From Lytechinus pictus (Eukaryota; Echinodermata; Echinoidea; Temnopleuroida; Toxopneustidae): a stretch of 64,000 nucleotides of DNA. Shown here piece after piece: positions 1 through 12,353 of this stretch. Position numbers and translations under genes: made by a program. The notes below the pieces were generated by a model. That model saw only the letters and a program-made list of their open reading frames with translations, was not told where the DNA came from and made no database searches. Each line of letters begins with the position of its first letter. Position 1 is the first letter of the stretch. The stretch covers positions 30,320,001 through 30,384,000 of the forward strand of contig NC_087245.1 of assembly GCF_037042905.1 (NCBI RefSeq). Direction: 5' to 3'.

Positions 1-840
1 TATTTCATGTTCTATGGAGATAAAAAAAAAGTACTTTTTCAGTTCACTTTATGTCAAATCAATTACTTGAATTAAGATAAGTCTACTATTCATAGTTTCT
101 GAATCCAAATCCTGTAATTAAATGAATTATATATTGTGTGTCGTACGGGACAACTATTAATAGGACAATTATTGAAAAATGAAGGGCAGTAATTAGATCC
201 TTATGGGATAAATCGATCACCCATGGGTCAAAGATAGAGAAACTGATTTTGTGAAATTGCATCATCAAAAATAAAATTGTAGGAAAAACTTTTGCACTTT
301 CATGTGTCGTACGGGACATTGCCAAAAATAGATTCGCAAAAATCAGAGCTGCCCCTATTATGGATCATGAAAATGTTGTAGATATTATTTGGAACATTCA
401 GTGATACATTATTCCATTGACCTGCAATATTTTCAATCTTCTCGTGCTTTGCCAATAATTGTTTCAGGCAGTGTTTGTACTTGACTATTTAATTAGCAAA
501 ATTATTGAAAATTGAAAATTCAATTGTTCCCCCCCCCCCCAAAAAAAAAAAAAACTATATCTGACTTCACTTTTGGTTAAAACTCATTATTTTCATAAAA
601 TTTAGGTATCATAGTAAAATATTACACCACTTATGACTTATTGAAAGCATGATGAAATTTATGATATTTTTGAAGTTCTAGTGTGGAATCGCCCAATTGT
701 GTAGTCTTTGAGCAGGAATAAATAAATAAGTAAAATAATAATTATAACAATGCTCTAAAATTGTTTGGTTTTGTTTTTGTTGTTCAAACTGTGGTGTTAT
801 ATTATGGTTCGACGCTTATTTTCCAAGATTCGTCAATTTA
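1..840. other. AT-rich non-coding sequence
   Basis: No gene or clear mobile element is visible. A 16-base direct repeat (tgtgtcgtacgggaca) occurs at 137-152 and 303-318, which hints at a small degraded element between them. A C-run followed by an A-run lies near 529-555. The small open frames here have no recognisable domain. Confidence 0.5.
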
Positions 841-861
841 ACATCCAATAAGGTGTACTGA

Positions 862-1055
862 CAGTGGCGTAGGCCTACTTCTGGTAGGGTTTGTGTCTTT
901 GTGGGGCGCGCTGCTGTTCCCCCATCCCCCCCCCCCCGCCCATCCCCCATATTTTCTTCAAAATGTTTGTGTGTGTATATGTGTGTGTGTATGTGTGTGT
1001 GTGTGTGCCAACCACTGGGCGTACTCCCCCTGTTCGGCGGCCCAAAAAAAAAAAA
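862..1055. repeat. low-complexity C-, GT- and A-rich block with a hAT-like terminus
   Basis: The block opens with CAGTGGCGTAGGCC, the same kind of terminus seen in the hAT-like elements further along the window. It then runs through C-rich tracts, a (GT)n stretch at about 969-1008 and an A-run. No matching right end or target duplication was found, so this may be only an element fragment. Confidence 0.4.
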
Positions 1056-1144
1056 AAATTAACTCAATCGTATAAAGTATAGATATCAAAGTAGACAATC
1101 AATAGACAAAATAAATATCAAAATAGACAAATTCGAATTAGACG

Positions 1145-1552
1145 ATGAAGGTCCTTATACTTTTTCGTAAAGGGTGTATATTTGTCTCCCAAATGTTATT
1201 AGGTAATCTTTATTATCCAACAAGAGATAGAATACGGAAGCAAATAGAATTCTTGGGGAAAAAATCACATCTTTACTCTTGTAATTATTCTGTAATTTTA
1301 GGAAGGGATTTCAATATAATTTTAAATGAGTCTTTTGGTTACATGGGACCTAAAACTCACTCACAGACTAGGTTTTCAAGTAGCTTGGACCTGTTTCTTA
1401 AGAAATGTGATTTGTCAGATATATGGAGGAAAAGAAACCCAAGCAGGAAACAATGCACTTTTAGGCAAAAGAGCCCACCAGTACAATCACACTTAGATTA
1501 TAGGTTTGAATCTCATCATCAAACAAAAACAAAATGGCATGAGGTAGTATGA
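1145..1552 (+). pseudogene. L1/Tx1-type LINE endonuclease fragment
   Basis: This 135-residue open stretch reads like the middle and C-terminal part of an apurinic/apyrimidinic-type endonuclease of an L1/Tx1 LINE ORF2. NLYYPTRD is followed by VILGRDFNIIL (family pattern xxGGDFNxxL; the second Gly is Arg here), then a stretch like LSDIWRKRNP and finally QSHLDY, which corresponds to the family SRLDY/SHIDY motif. The reverse transcriptase that should follow is absent. It is a relic and not a host gene. The short reading frame and the altered GDFN box both suggest a dead copy. Confidence 0.6.
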
Positions 1553-1599
1553 TACATGTCAGGCTAAATTAAATGTCCCTAGAAGTAATGTACTTAAAT

Positions 1600-2334
1600 G
1601 AAAACTCATTTAGTTAGCCATAACTTCAAATTAAGTTAATACTACCCAAATAAACCTCAAGTCATCTTACAAAACCATGTCATCACTCTCAGTCGATTAT
1701 AAGTCGATTATAAGAGGTTGTTTTATTTTCAGTTTTATGCAAAACATAATATGAACTGCTTTCCCCCCACCAAAAAAAATACCTAGACAGGATATGGAAT
1801 AAAGTAATGTTATCTAGTCCTGAAAATCCACAAAGTGAGCCATAATAACTTCAGGTAAGGTAAATACCACCTTTATTGACCTCAGGTAAGCAACATAAAA
1901 CATATCATTACTTTGATTCGATTTTAATAAGGTATACAGTCACACGGCAGAGGTTGTTTTATTTTCAGCTTTCTGCTAAAGTAAGATACCAACTGCTCTA
2001 CCCCCCCCCAAAAAAAAAAAGAAGATTATATTAAGATATGGATAGGATATTGGAATAAGGTAATCTTATCTAGTCCTGAAAATCCACAAAGTGAGCCATG
2101 ATAACTTGAGGTAAGATGAACACCACCATTATTGACCTCAAGTCAGCAAACTAAAACATATCATCACTTTGAGTCGATTTTAATGAGGGATATCTTACTT
2201 TAGATACTGTATATATTTTAGGTCAGTTTCACGCTAAAGTAAGATACCAACTGCTCCACCCCCCCAAAAAAAAAAAAACTATTATATTAAGATATGGACA
2301 GGATATGGGAATAACGTAATGTTATCTATTCCTG
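1600..2334. repeat. three imperfect tandem units of about 230-255 bp
   Basis: A unit beginning near 'ccataacttcaggtaa' recurs at about 1616, 1840 and 2095. Each unit contains a similar order of blocks: a ttattgacctca-like segment, tttattttcagctt, an actgctc-C-run-A-run block and a gatatgg-ataaggtaatgttatct block. The third unit stops at 2334, where the LINE begins, and does not resume after the LINE. No coding potential. Confidence 0.65.
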
Positions 2335-5037
2335 TGCATAAGTGAGACGTGGTTGAATGGATCTATATCGAATAGTCTTGTTTCAGTACCAGGTTACGAT
2401 CTTACAAGACATGATAGACCAGACGGGAGAAGAGGAGGTGGTGTTTGCATGTATATCAACCGTAACATTGAGTATACTCTAAGGTGTGATCTTATTGATA
2501 ACTCATTAGAAGCAACTTGGATCGAATTTTCTCCTAACAAGGATGTTAAATTAATTGTCGGTTGTCTATATAGGCCTCCTGATGCAGACGATATATACTC
2601 AGAAAAAATACCAGATACAATAGAGAAAATAAGAAATGTGAATGAAGAACTGATTCTTCTTGGTGATACAAATATTGATTATAGAAATAATGATTTACAA
2701 CCCAATAATCTTATCGCTAATATTGAAAACTTATTTCTCCTCACCCAACTGGTTGATAAACCAACAAGGGTAACTCTTACGTCATCAAAATGCATTGATC
2801 ATATTCTGAGTTCGATTCCAAATAAACATAGTATGTGTGATGTAGCAAACATTTCACTTAGTGACCATTACCTGGTATATACATGTGTCAATTTTAAGAA
2901 ACAAACAAAGGATCATACCGTCAGGCGTTTTCGAGATTATAAAAAATTTAATGAATCTGATTTTATCGAAAGGTTGAAAAATACAAAGTGTTTCGATGTT
3001 ATCGGTAATAATATATTAAAGGACTTGTCTGTTCAGACAGCATGGATAAAATGGAAGGATGCTCTTTTAGAAATAAGCAATGAATTTGCTCCAATGAAAG
3101 AAGCAAGAATGAAAAAGCGATTTAATCCCTGGATAACCCCAGACATCGTTAATCTTATTCATAGGAGAGATTATTTAAAACATAAATTTGATACTTCTAA
3201 ATGTCCAGAAACCCTGAATGAATATCGGAGAATAAGAAATAAAATTACTTGCATGATAAGAGAAAAGAAAAAAGAATACTACAATAATATATCCTGTGAA
3301 TATAATAATGATCCTAAGAAACTATGGAATGAGTTACACGCTGTCACAGGCAACAATAAATATGAGAATAACACATGTGAGGTTGACTGTGATGAAATGA
3401 ACAATCATTTTGCAAGTATTGGTAAAATGATAGCAAATACTTTTTCTGAAAAAAAATTTGAATGGAAACATCCTGAATGTGTTTATTCTTTTGAATTTAG
3501 AAATGTTGAGATAAACAAAATCTTAAAACATCTTACTCACCTTGACAAAATCAGTAAGGTGGATGTTTTAGGCCTAGATACAAAATTATTAAATATCGCA
3601 GCACCATTCATATGTGACTCTCTAACCCTAATCTACAATAAAAGTTTATCTTCTGGCGAAATACCCGACGACTGGAAAATAGCACGAACAACCCCGGTTT
3701 ATAAAGGCAAGGGTTCAAAAAAAGATAAAAATAATTACAGGCCTATTTCTGTTGTTAGCCATGTTGCTAAGATCATCGAAAAAGAGGTTCAATCCCAACT
3801 AATGAAATACTTAAATGAAAATGACATGATCAATGTCGATCAATCAGCCTTTTTATCTAATCACTCTACCTGTACTAGTCTCCACCGCATACTTGATGAT
3901 TTTTATGAAGCCATAAATGAAAGTGAAAAAGTAGCTGCTTGCTTCTAAGATATTTCCAAATGCTTTGATTGCATCGATTATGATTTACTGATTTATAAAT
4001 TAGAGAAGTATGGAATACGTAGCAATCAGCTTAAATGGTTTCAGAGTTATATTGCTAATAGAAAGCAAACTGTACAGCATCAAGGTAAACGATCACAGAT
4101 GAGGAACCTCACAATAGGTATTCCTCAGGGTAGTGCCCTTGGCCCCACCCTTTTCCTCATCTTTATTAATGATATTTCGGAATATGTTACAAATGGTTCA
4201 TGCAATATATTCGCTGATGATGTTATGGTTTATGTTAGTGGAAAAGATAATACTGATGCAAATACAAAATTACAGGCAAACATGGTTGAAATCAATAAAT
4301 GGTATGTTAATAACAGACTTCGAATTAATAAAGATAAAACTAAGGTGATGCTATTAAAATCAAAATCCTTAAATGAACTCAACATTTATATTGAAGGGCA
4401 CAAGATTAAGCAAGTCAATAACATAAAATATCTTGGACTCATGATTGATGATAAGTTGAAATGAAATGCTCACACTAATATTCTATGTAAATCTATCGCA
4501 TACAAAGTCCATATTCTTGCCAAACTTAGTAAATTTGTTAACTCTAACTTATTGAACATATTGTATAAATCCACAATTCAACCATGCTATGATTATGCAT
4601 GCTCTGTATGGGGTAATTGCCCAGAAGTGTACAAAAAGAAATTGTTGAGAACACAGACAAGAGCAGCACGAATAGTAACGAAAAACGTTGATTATGAGAA
4701 ATACAATGGAACCAAGTTAATGACGGACTTGTCGTGGCCAAACATTGAACAAAGACGCAACTACTTCCTTGCAATACTTATGTACAAATGCATTAATGAC
4801 ACTGCTCCTGGACGATTATGTAATGAAATTGAGATGTATTGTGACCGCCATGGATTTAACACAAGAAACGCCGATTCTTTAAATGTAATAATCCCTAAAC
4901 CTAAGCTAGAATTATTCAAATAGTCATTTAAATATGCTGGTGCTAAAATATGGAACGAGCTTCCACCCAGTCTCCAAAATGCAACATCACTCGATAATTT
5001 TAAACTTAAATACAAGAAATTAATTCTAAAACCCTGA
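2335..5037 (+). pseudogene. LINE endonuclease/reverse transcriptase ORF with three stops
   Basis: A single reading frame carries the C-terminal part of an endonuclease (SETWLNGS, VGCLYRPP, LGDTNIDY, DKPTRVT, IDHILSS, SDHYLVY). It is followed by a reverse transcriptase (IPDDWKIARTTPVYKGKG, NNYRPISV, the first catalytic-Asp region DISKCFD, GIPQGSALGP, and the active site FADD near residue 620). The C-terminal end includes the typical KYLGLMID and W/NELPPSLQ blocks. The frame is broken by TAA at 3946-3948, just before the first catalytic Asp block, by TGA at 4462-4464 and by TAG at 4921-4923. It ends at TGA 5035-5037. No frameshift is needed, so decay is by point mutation only. The first part of the endonuclease is missing. 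Confidence 0.85.
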
Positions 5038-5697
5038 TGTGCAATTCATATGTACTTTATTACCTGAGAGTTTTAATTGTTTAATGATAGAAATTGTAAC
5101 ACAAACCCCAATATGCAGTCTTATGTTCATTTTATATACCATTTTGTTCAAATACACTTCGATCCAAACATTGTTTTCTTTTTTTATAGTACCTATATCT
5201 TTGTAGCAATTCATTACAATTTATTATGTATCATTTTTTTTTTATTTATAATTCAGTTTGCTTTTTAGATACATGAAACACAATTTTTTATGTATTCTCA
5301 TACTTTTATGTAAATTATACCACTTTTTAAAATTTCTATCGCATATCAGTGTTCAACTTCTGAATATTTTTTATTATCCTTATTTTTATCGATTTTTATA
5401 TAGTTCTGTAACCATTAATTCATATACTTTGTCTCTGAATATTGTACTTTAATTCGCTGTTAAATACTTATATTTAATCACATTTAATTTATTTCTTTGT
5501 AAAACATTTTGTAAATTTTATTGTATTGCATTATATCATTTTAAGCACATTTTTTAGATATTACTTTGCTTTTTATCTCATCTTAAATATATTATTCTTT
5601 ACATGTATTTATGTTTTTTAATGTCAGGACCATGATGTAAAATAGTTTTTAACTGATCTTGTCATCCTGAATAAATATATTTGAATAAATAAATAAA
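5038..5697 (+). other. LINE 3' UTR, very T-rich
   Basis: This is non-coding sequence between the ORF stop and the AATAAATAAATAAA-type tail. It is T-rich on the sense strand and has no long open frame with a recognisable domain. It is assigned to the LINE by continuity only. Confidence 0.6.
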
Positions 5698-5947
5698 TTA
5701 ATTAATCCCCTGCATCTTCAAACCATTTGCCTGGGCAGCAATTGCTCAGACTAAATCGAAATTAAGCGTATGCTTGATCCGGCCGCCTATACTTAATGCA
5801 ATACATGTTTGGCAACAACAACACACATGTATCATCGTTCGTTATTTTATCATTGCATAATATCATGTTATCTTGTAAGGACAACAACACCTTTCTTTTT
5901 ACCAAAATGAATTAATATCATTTTCGGAAATACAAACCTTATTTAAT

Positions 5948-6066
5948 TTTCGGATTAACGAGCCTTATTTCGTTTTCAGACTAACGAACCTTCGGATTAA
6001 CGAACCTTATTTCGTTTTCGGATTAACGAACCTTCGGACTAACGAACCTTCGGAATAACGAAGCTT
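5948..6066. repeat. minisatellite of cggattaacgaacctt units
   Basis: A short unit, roughly '(t)tcggattaacgaacctt' with or without an 'atttcgtttt' spacer, repeats six or so times with small variations (ggatta / gacta / gaataa). The copies alternate between about 18 and 29 bp. No gene overlaps it. Confidence 0.7.
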
Positions 6067-6479
6067 ATGAAATACGAATGTATGCGCATGTTTTATGCCA
6101 CGTTTACAGTCCAGGAGGGTATTTTATTTCGTATATTGTCATCAACTCTCTCGTTTGCACCTTCCTTGCATATTCGTTGTGTTATCAAGCGAAACTCTAA
6201 AGGATTAGCAGTCTTGATTCCCGATTAGATTAGATTTTTAAAGTCAGTTCAACTTATTTACTTGAAGCGGCCTTGATCTGTAATGATTTTTCCGATTTCA
6301 CCCTCTCTTCTGGTAGCAATACGATTTAGGGTGATTTCCTAACATAGCATTTGAATTTGCCAAGAACACTTCTATATGCTCAATATAATACCGTCGGGAC
6401 TATCATGACATGCCTGCAGGTACTGATGATCCATGCGACACTGAATGGCATACACAGAGATACGATCTTACGTATACGT

Positions 6480-6670
6480 AAGCTCCCGAAGGGAGCTAGA
6501 GAGGGAACTCTTTTCGCGCGTTTTTGATTTTCCATAGGTTTTGTACATAACAAACATGGCTGCCATTTGGCCAATTTGAAGGTTGATTTTGGAAGGTCAA
6601 TGTTTAATTCATGAGTAATGACGTCAAAATACGCATAATGCACTTGTACGATTGGATAAAACGCTAATGT
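6480..6670 (+). promoter_or_regulatory. candidate promoter with CRE, CCAAT and YY1-like motifs
   Basis: Within 200 bp there is a CpG-containing stretch (ttttcgcgcg), a YY1-like catggctgccat, CCAAT-box sequence in both orientations (ggccaatt and gattgg) and a CRE-type atgacgtcaa. The combination is uncommon in this AT-rich window, and it sits upstream of the candidate exons at 8.1-9.25 kb. No TATA box or start site can be fixed. It is inferred from motif clustering only and could be chance. Confidence 0.3.
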
Positions 6671-8094
6671 TTTATTCATGTCCTTATGCATTAAACATTT
6701 TTTTCCTTCCCACAATTCCCTACGATATCTGTGCGAGGTGTCGTTCTTTTTTACTCTGCGAAATTCAACATTTGAAATACAATAGCAAGACTAATTATCT
6801 GTTTATAGAATTAGTATCCGGAATCATGATTTCTGAGTGAAATTCAGTTGAGCAGAAAATGATGAGGGAACATCTACATCAAAGTAATGGCATTCCATAC
6901 AAATAAAAGTAAGTTAAGTTCAATTTCGTGCTTTGATCTCGGTTGTAATTGTAATGTGTTTGCTGCTGGGGTTCGGCGTCGCAGTCAGGGCCTTATGTAC
7001 CGTACCGTACTTTGTGTAGTTTACTACGGAAACCACAATTTCCATATTTCCATTAAGTTACTGAGATCTGAATCCGGATCTGACTGACATATTTTCTCAG
7101 AAAATAATAGTTTTTCGTAGAACTAAGTTGGTTAATTAGAATGCTTCATGTCCGTCCTTATTAAATCTGTATTTCAGTACATTGTCATATATCAGGGGTA
7201 GATGTGGACTTGTTCAGTAACGGCAAAGCTGCATTAAATCTAAGCCAAATAATATAGTCAGACTCAGAGTGGGAAATGGGCATTGATACCGCCGGTGCCA
7301 GCCGGCTGTAAAATTGCCGATGGCGATGTAGGCTAGGTCATTAGGTGTTGGGAATTAATGTCACTGACAGTGACAAGCTTGAGTTGAAGTTTAAAGTTGG
7401 GCCTGAGCCTACTGATTTTTTGACACCGCTATTCCATCTTTATATGAATCAATATAATTCTCTGCATTTAAAAAGAAATTAATTTTAAATCAATTATTTA
7501 AATGAACTGGGGCCTAACTTTAGATCTATTTGGAATGATTATTGATATCGGTAGATTTACCACTGCCCACTGGTGGAATGGTTTGAGACAGATTTTAACA
7601 TTAGTCTTTTTTTACTAAAAAGTAAGGCCCTAGGATAGGTCTAACTTAGATCTTGATTTCTAAAAATGAAATTCTAGATCTGTCTGGTTTGACTTTTTCT
7701 ACGAAGATTTAAATTAACTTTATTCTAGTCCCTGCCTGGACCGTTGGACTAAAATTATATAACGGAGTTAAATGATTCTTATTTTTTGGGGACAACATTT
7801 CTTTGTCAGGTTTCAAACTGCTCAGTTATCGTATACCATGAGTGCAATTTTCTTATGGGAAGGGGTGACAAAATTTAAAGTGCCCCATTCTGAATTTTAT
7901 AAGTATACTATAAGTAGAGAGAGGGCTGATCCAATTGATTTATCTTTATTGTCCTCCTCACTTGACCATATTTATGGTGAAAGGCAAAGGGTCATTTAAA
8001 CTTTCGAGCAAGCTAACTTTTTTTAAAAATCAAACTTAAAGAGGAACTCACTAAGATGTAGAGATTCACATGTTTATAGATCTAGACGATTTAA

Positions 8095-8277
8095 AAAAAA
8101 AAAACAACGAATGAGCGAGAGCTAATTTATCACACAAATAATAATTATCCTACATCTGTCAAAGCTGGCTTGGTGTATAAGATTGACAAAAGGCCTCGCT
8201 ATAGTAGGCCACGTATATGCTTGAACCATTTACTGACTCTTATTGACAATGAAGATGGTCAGTCGAAACAGAGCCAG
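8095..8277 (+). CDS. candidate coding exon of an unrecognised gene (donor at 8278)
   Basis: An open frame runs from the last stop at 8092 through residues such as TSVKAGLVYKID, KRPRYSRPRICLNH and LLTLIDNEDGQSKQSQ to a good donor, GAGCCAG|GTAGGC. The true acceptor is unclear, and the AG at 8163-8164 is one option. The exon ends on a complete codon, so it joins in phase 0 to the segment after the acceptor at 8490. The composition (basic, then acidic/polar) looks protein-like but I recognise no family. Read through without splicing, the frame continues to 8451. Another possible upstream exon lies in the 7772-7999 open frame. Confidence 0.35.
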
Positions 8278-8490
8278 GTAGGCCTATGCCTATTTCGTCA
8301 GTGGAACATAATACATAGAGAAGGAAGTTTTCGGTCAAGACCAGCTTTTTTTCTAGTTGGGAATATTCATAGGCTTAGGATAGGACTAGCTGGAAATTTT
8401 GAAAATATTGTTTTAAAAGAGGAATTTTGTTTATCACCTCTAAAATTCTAAACTGTAAAGTACATGTATTGTGTGTATTTTGAATTGCAG

Positions 8491-8580
8491 ATCCAATGGG
8501 ATCAAGTTCTTAGCAGTCCCAGCCCAGTCAGAAGTACAAAGTCAACTACCATTTACACATCACCAAGAGTTACAGTCTGA
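8491..8580 (+). CDS. candidate last coding exon of the same gene
   Basis: It follows tgaattgcag (acceptor) and continues the previous exon in phase 0 as IQWDQVLSSPSPVRSTKS then TTIYTSPRVTV before TGA at 8578-8580. A Ser/Pro/Thr-rich C-terminus ending in a hydrophobic Val is plausible for a cytoplasmic protein tail. The transcript would continue as UTR to a donor at 8611 (CTT|GTAAGG), only about 30 nt past the stop, so it would not be expected to trigger nonsense-mediated decay. No family was recognised. Confidence is limited because homology could not be checked. Confidence 0.35.
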   Translation: MQWDQVLSSPSPVRSTKSTTIYTSPRVTV

Positions 8581-9116
8581 TGAGGAACAGGATATTTGAA
8601 CTGAAAACTTGTAAGGTATGCTTGTTTTCGTTAAAAAAAGGCCTCCTATTTCTTTTTTATTGGGGGGGGGAGGGCTATAGCAAGTAAAGCTCCGCTGTGA
8701 GTAAATATTTTTTTGGATTCAGATTCACCAGTATTTCCATTCTCATCAATGCATACTTATTGTCCATGTCTCTTATCTTATCTACATGAGTCATATGTGA
8801 TATCACTTTAAAACTCAGTTACTTTGTAGACAGAAATAAAAGAGGACAAAATATTGAGAGTAATTTTATGATACATATTTGAATGAGTTTACACACTTAA
8901 TCAAAAAAGTTCTATGAATAATGCTTTATAAATAGTGATCTATGATTTTTATCTGGCTATATAGATTACTACATGTGCATTATCTAAACAATATTGCATG
9001 GAAGATTAGGGCCTAATTAAAAGTTTAAAACTTCTTAATAAACTGAACTAGATGAGTAAGAATAATTTATATCAGCAGCTCATTTTGTTCTTTTCTTTTT
9101 TGTGTTTACCATGCAG

Positions 9117-9255
9117 GTTCCGCAGGCAGTTTGAGTATCACCAGGGCAGATTATAAGAAGAAATATGGAGGCCAAGTTCATAACAAGTAGCTACTTCATC
9201 ACAAGTACACATTTTAAAAATTGAATGAATTTGAATAAACATGTCAATACATATT
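9117..9255 (+). other. candidate 3' UTR terminal exon with poly(A) signal
   Basis: The upstream sequence is a long pyrimidine tract ending in ttaccatgcag, one of the best acceptors in the window. About 117 nt later comes AATAAA (9234-9239). It pairs naturally with the donor at 8611 or 8616. It could also code for a short C-terminus in another frame (SAGSLSITRADYKKKYGG, stop at about 9190) if the upstream splice differs. Confidence 0.4.
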
Positions 9256-9597
9256 GAATGTTGCTTGGACTACACATCTGTAGAAAAAAAATTGGAGTAT
9301 TGATATTTAGGTCCATAGGTTTCACACAAGATTGAAATATTTTACCAAAGGGCACACCTACCCACCCTTTATTAATGTTATAATCATCTACATGTAGTTG
9401 TAGTGAAAGAACTGTTAATGATATAAGTAGTTTGAAAGGGATAAGTTGTATTCTGGTAATATAATCAATTCAGAATGGGTCTTTACTGAGTTCTGGGCTA
9501 TGTACATGCCTACAGACATACATAAGACAATAAGAAATTTTCATTGAAAATGTGCATACTAAAAAAAACAAGGTGACAGAACAAAATCACTCTCACT

Positions 9598-9765
9598 CCT
9601 GGACCCCATTTCATTAAGTCTAACCACTACTCTAACTCTTTGCCATTCTGGTAATTACCATGGAAACATTAAAGTAACAGATCAACATTGAGGTTCCCAT
9701 GCTAGTTGCTAGTTACAATTGGGGCAAATTTACCATAATTGACGTCTTTATGAAACAAGGATCTG
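9598..9765. mobile_element. degenerate short inverted-repeat element (MITE-like)
   Basis: The left end ggaccccatttcattaag and the reverse complement of the right end (ggatccttgtttcataaag) match imperfectly. The interior has no open frame. The 'cccrtttcataaag' end style recalls the better preserved element at 13584-13753. No target duplication was seen. Confidence 0.4.
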
Positions 9766-12353
9766 TAGTGCTGGACATTAAGCTGTTGAATTTATTTTTG
9801 GGGGAAGTGAAAAGTTGCACTGTTTTGTTCGTTTTTAATCTCTTTTTGTTCTTGTAGCACTGTATTGTTCATGTCCCGTATTATGAACTAAATTAGCTCT
9901 TCAAATGAAAAAAAAATTGTTGGAAATAGAACACAGCTCTAGCAGCACTTCACAACAATAGACAATAAGCAATTTTGTTACTAATTTACTAATGTGCAGA
10001 TTTGGGAAGGCACTCTTCAGAGAAATGTGGCAATGTGCTCCCTTTTTTGTGAAGTGCCCTCAGTTAGATTAGCACGCTATTTCTTGTCAGCAAATGCTGA
10101 AAAAAAATTACTTGATATTTGAGTAACCGACTTTGAGAGAGAGGTATATCGTTAATTTTTTTAATGACATCCTTGATGTCCCCTTATATTGACTATATAA
10201 GGCTTATCAATACCTATGAAAGTGATTTTTTTAAATTTGTTTTCTCTAGATTTTACCAAAAAAATTACATCCCCTCCCTTGTAACAGCCTTGCAATTTCT
10301 GTTGCATTCATTATATGCATTTTGCTGATGTAATGTGATGCTTTGGCGAGAAAAAGAGGATAGGAATATTTTGATCACATATTCAGAAATTGATTCCTTA
10401 ATAAATATTTTAATTTGAAATATACTTTCTAATCTTGATATTCGTGATTTATTTATTCACATTGCGTGAAAGATATGTGATAATGATGTTATTGCTACCA
10501 AACTGTGTTGTGATGTAGGTAATGATGATAATGAAGAATACTTCTATATGACTGGAATATGATGGTGCTACTGATTGATTGATTGTGTTTGTCAGGTATC
10601 TATGGGTATAATACTAGTACAACAGGTAAGAGTATAACATAAAGTATCAAAATACCATGCATGCATGGCAAGATAGCCCATAAAAATATGGCATACTGTG
10701 ACATTTTAAGATCAGGTGCAGCCAAATTAGATATTCTTCCTAAAGAGATAAATGAGTTTGATTTAAGAGTGGGATAAAAATGATATGAGAATAATTGTTT
10801 GCTCGCATGATTATGTGGTACATGTATGTGTGTGTGTGGAAGAGAGAGGGGGGAAGGGTGGGATCGATGGATAGATTTTGGGGCGGGCAGGTACAAATAA
10901 AATTTCATCTTGTTTGGAAGTGACCTTTTTAAGATAGCCTTGATGAGAGTGAATTCATGCGGGGGGAGGGGGGGTATTGGGCTGTCTTAATTTTGCTCCC
11001 ATCCCAAACTCAGAATTTTTTTTTTTTTATCTTTATAAGATTTGCACCAGATTGTTCATTTCAATTTCAAAATAAAGACAAAATGGCCTTCTAAATTGCT
11101 TTGCTCTCTTGCTCAGATTTCTCTGATCATTTTAAGTATTTACCCCCCCCCTAAAAAAGAACCCAAACATATAAATAATTATGGCTATTAATGATGTGTA
11201 ATGAAAATAATATGCAGTGATGACTGCATGAATAGATCGAGCAAGCAGATCCCTAAGTTCAATTCTATTAATGAATTCCTTGTAAGCTTCCACATTTCTT
11301 CAAGGGAAATAGCTATAGCAAATAAATAATTTTATTAATTGATGTAGTAATAATCGCGACAGGAAAATATGTAAACAAGGAAAGATGAATTAACAACTGA
11401 ATACCGGGGGTGAACGGGGGAATGAATGACATAATCTACTTTATTAATATTATTTACCAAAGACGCAACTCTATAATCAATCACGTCGCGCATTATGCTA
11501 ATTAGTAACAATATACTTATTTGCATATCTTTACGCTGTGCGCGCAGGCCAATTATGACCACGCCTCCGTTTCGCTGGTGTGCCATGAAGTTGCGGTGTC
11601 CATAGGCTTGTACGCGAAAAATGGGAGCAGTGTGCACTTTTGACCTTCCAAAATTTCCCCATGTCTAACCGGATGCAGAAGCGGAGTTTCACCCCCCTGA
11701 TGGCATAGAGAAATAGCGCCCTCCAAAGCTAGAGTGACGACAAAATTAATTTCAGCAATGTCGTCTCCTCTTTCATTGAAAATAACACTGACGTTCATTT
11801 GTCAATAATAATTTAATCAAAAGCTTATAATTCAATTTGTAAATTAAAGTATTTCATTCCGATGGGGGCTAAATCCACTTTTGACCAAAATTGATTTTAA
11901 ATGTAAATATATGTTTCTTAGACGTAGGAATAAAATACACGATAGAGGCACTATATCGCATTTGAAAACATTTTGAGGAAGGTTGGCAAAAATTGATTAC
12001 AAATTTCAGCTTTATTCCAAAAGGAGCTAAATCCAAAACAGTTTCATTCCAAAAGGAGCTAAATCCACTATTATGATTTAAGAATGGTCAATTTTACCAC
12101 TTCTCCTGAAGTTGTGCATTCAGATTGTAAAGTACTTGTTGTGGATACAAGTTCACGCCATCAGTGCAAATTTGGAGATTAATAACAGAGTTATACTGTT
12201 ATTATGTTATTTTGGATCAAGCTCATTTTGGAATAAGACATGTCTAAAGACAAATTTGAAAATATTCAAATTTTTAACAATTTTTCAATTCGTAATTGAT
12301 AAATGTCAAAAAAAGATGTAAAATGTGCTCTGTTACTAATATTTATGTATTAT
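9766..12353. other. long non-coding interval
   Basis: No supported gene. A short motif, ggagctaaatcc, appears at about 12021 and 12054, with a related gggctaaatcc at about 11866, suggesting an old repeat. The stretch at about 11530-11600 contains ggccaatta and ccacgcctcc and is locally CpG-rich, so it could be regulatory. G-, C- and T-runs occur at 10962-10974, 11015-11028 and 11144-11150. Confidence 0.4.

Larger units (their letters stand above)
2335..5697 (+). mobile_element. 5'-truncated CR1/Jockey-type non-LTR retrotransposon
   Basis: The element runs from within the endonuclease domain through reverse transcriptase to an AT-rich 3' region and a tail of TGAATAAATAAATAAAT-like repeats at about 5670-5697. 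The left junction falls inside a tandem-repeat unit: the expected continuation 'cctgaaaatcc' is replaced by LINE sequence after 'cctg'. A target duplication could not be recognised because the repeat does not resume on the right. Endonuclease plus reverse transcriptase in one ORF, with a short tandem 3' tail, fits the CR1/Jockey group. The exact clade needs a phylogeny. Confidence 0.8.

Noticed and set aside
6380..6715. 111-codon minus-strand open frame near the candidate promoter
   Set aside because: No domain or splice context was recognised, and it overlaps the promoter-like motifs. Left out for lack of support.
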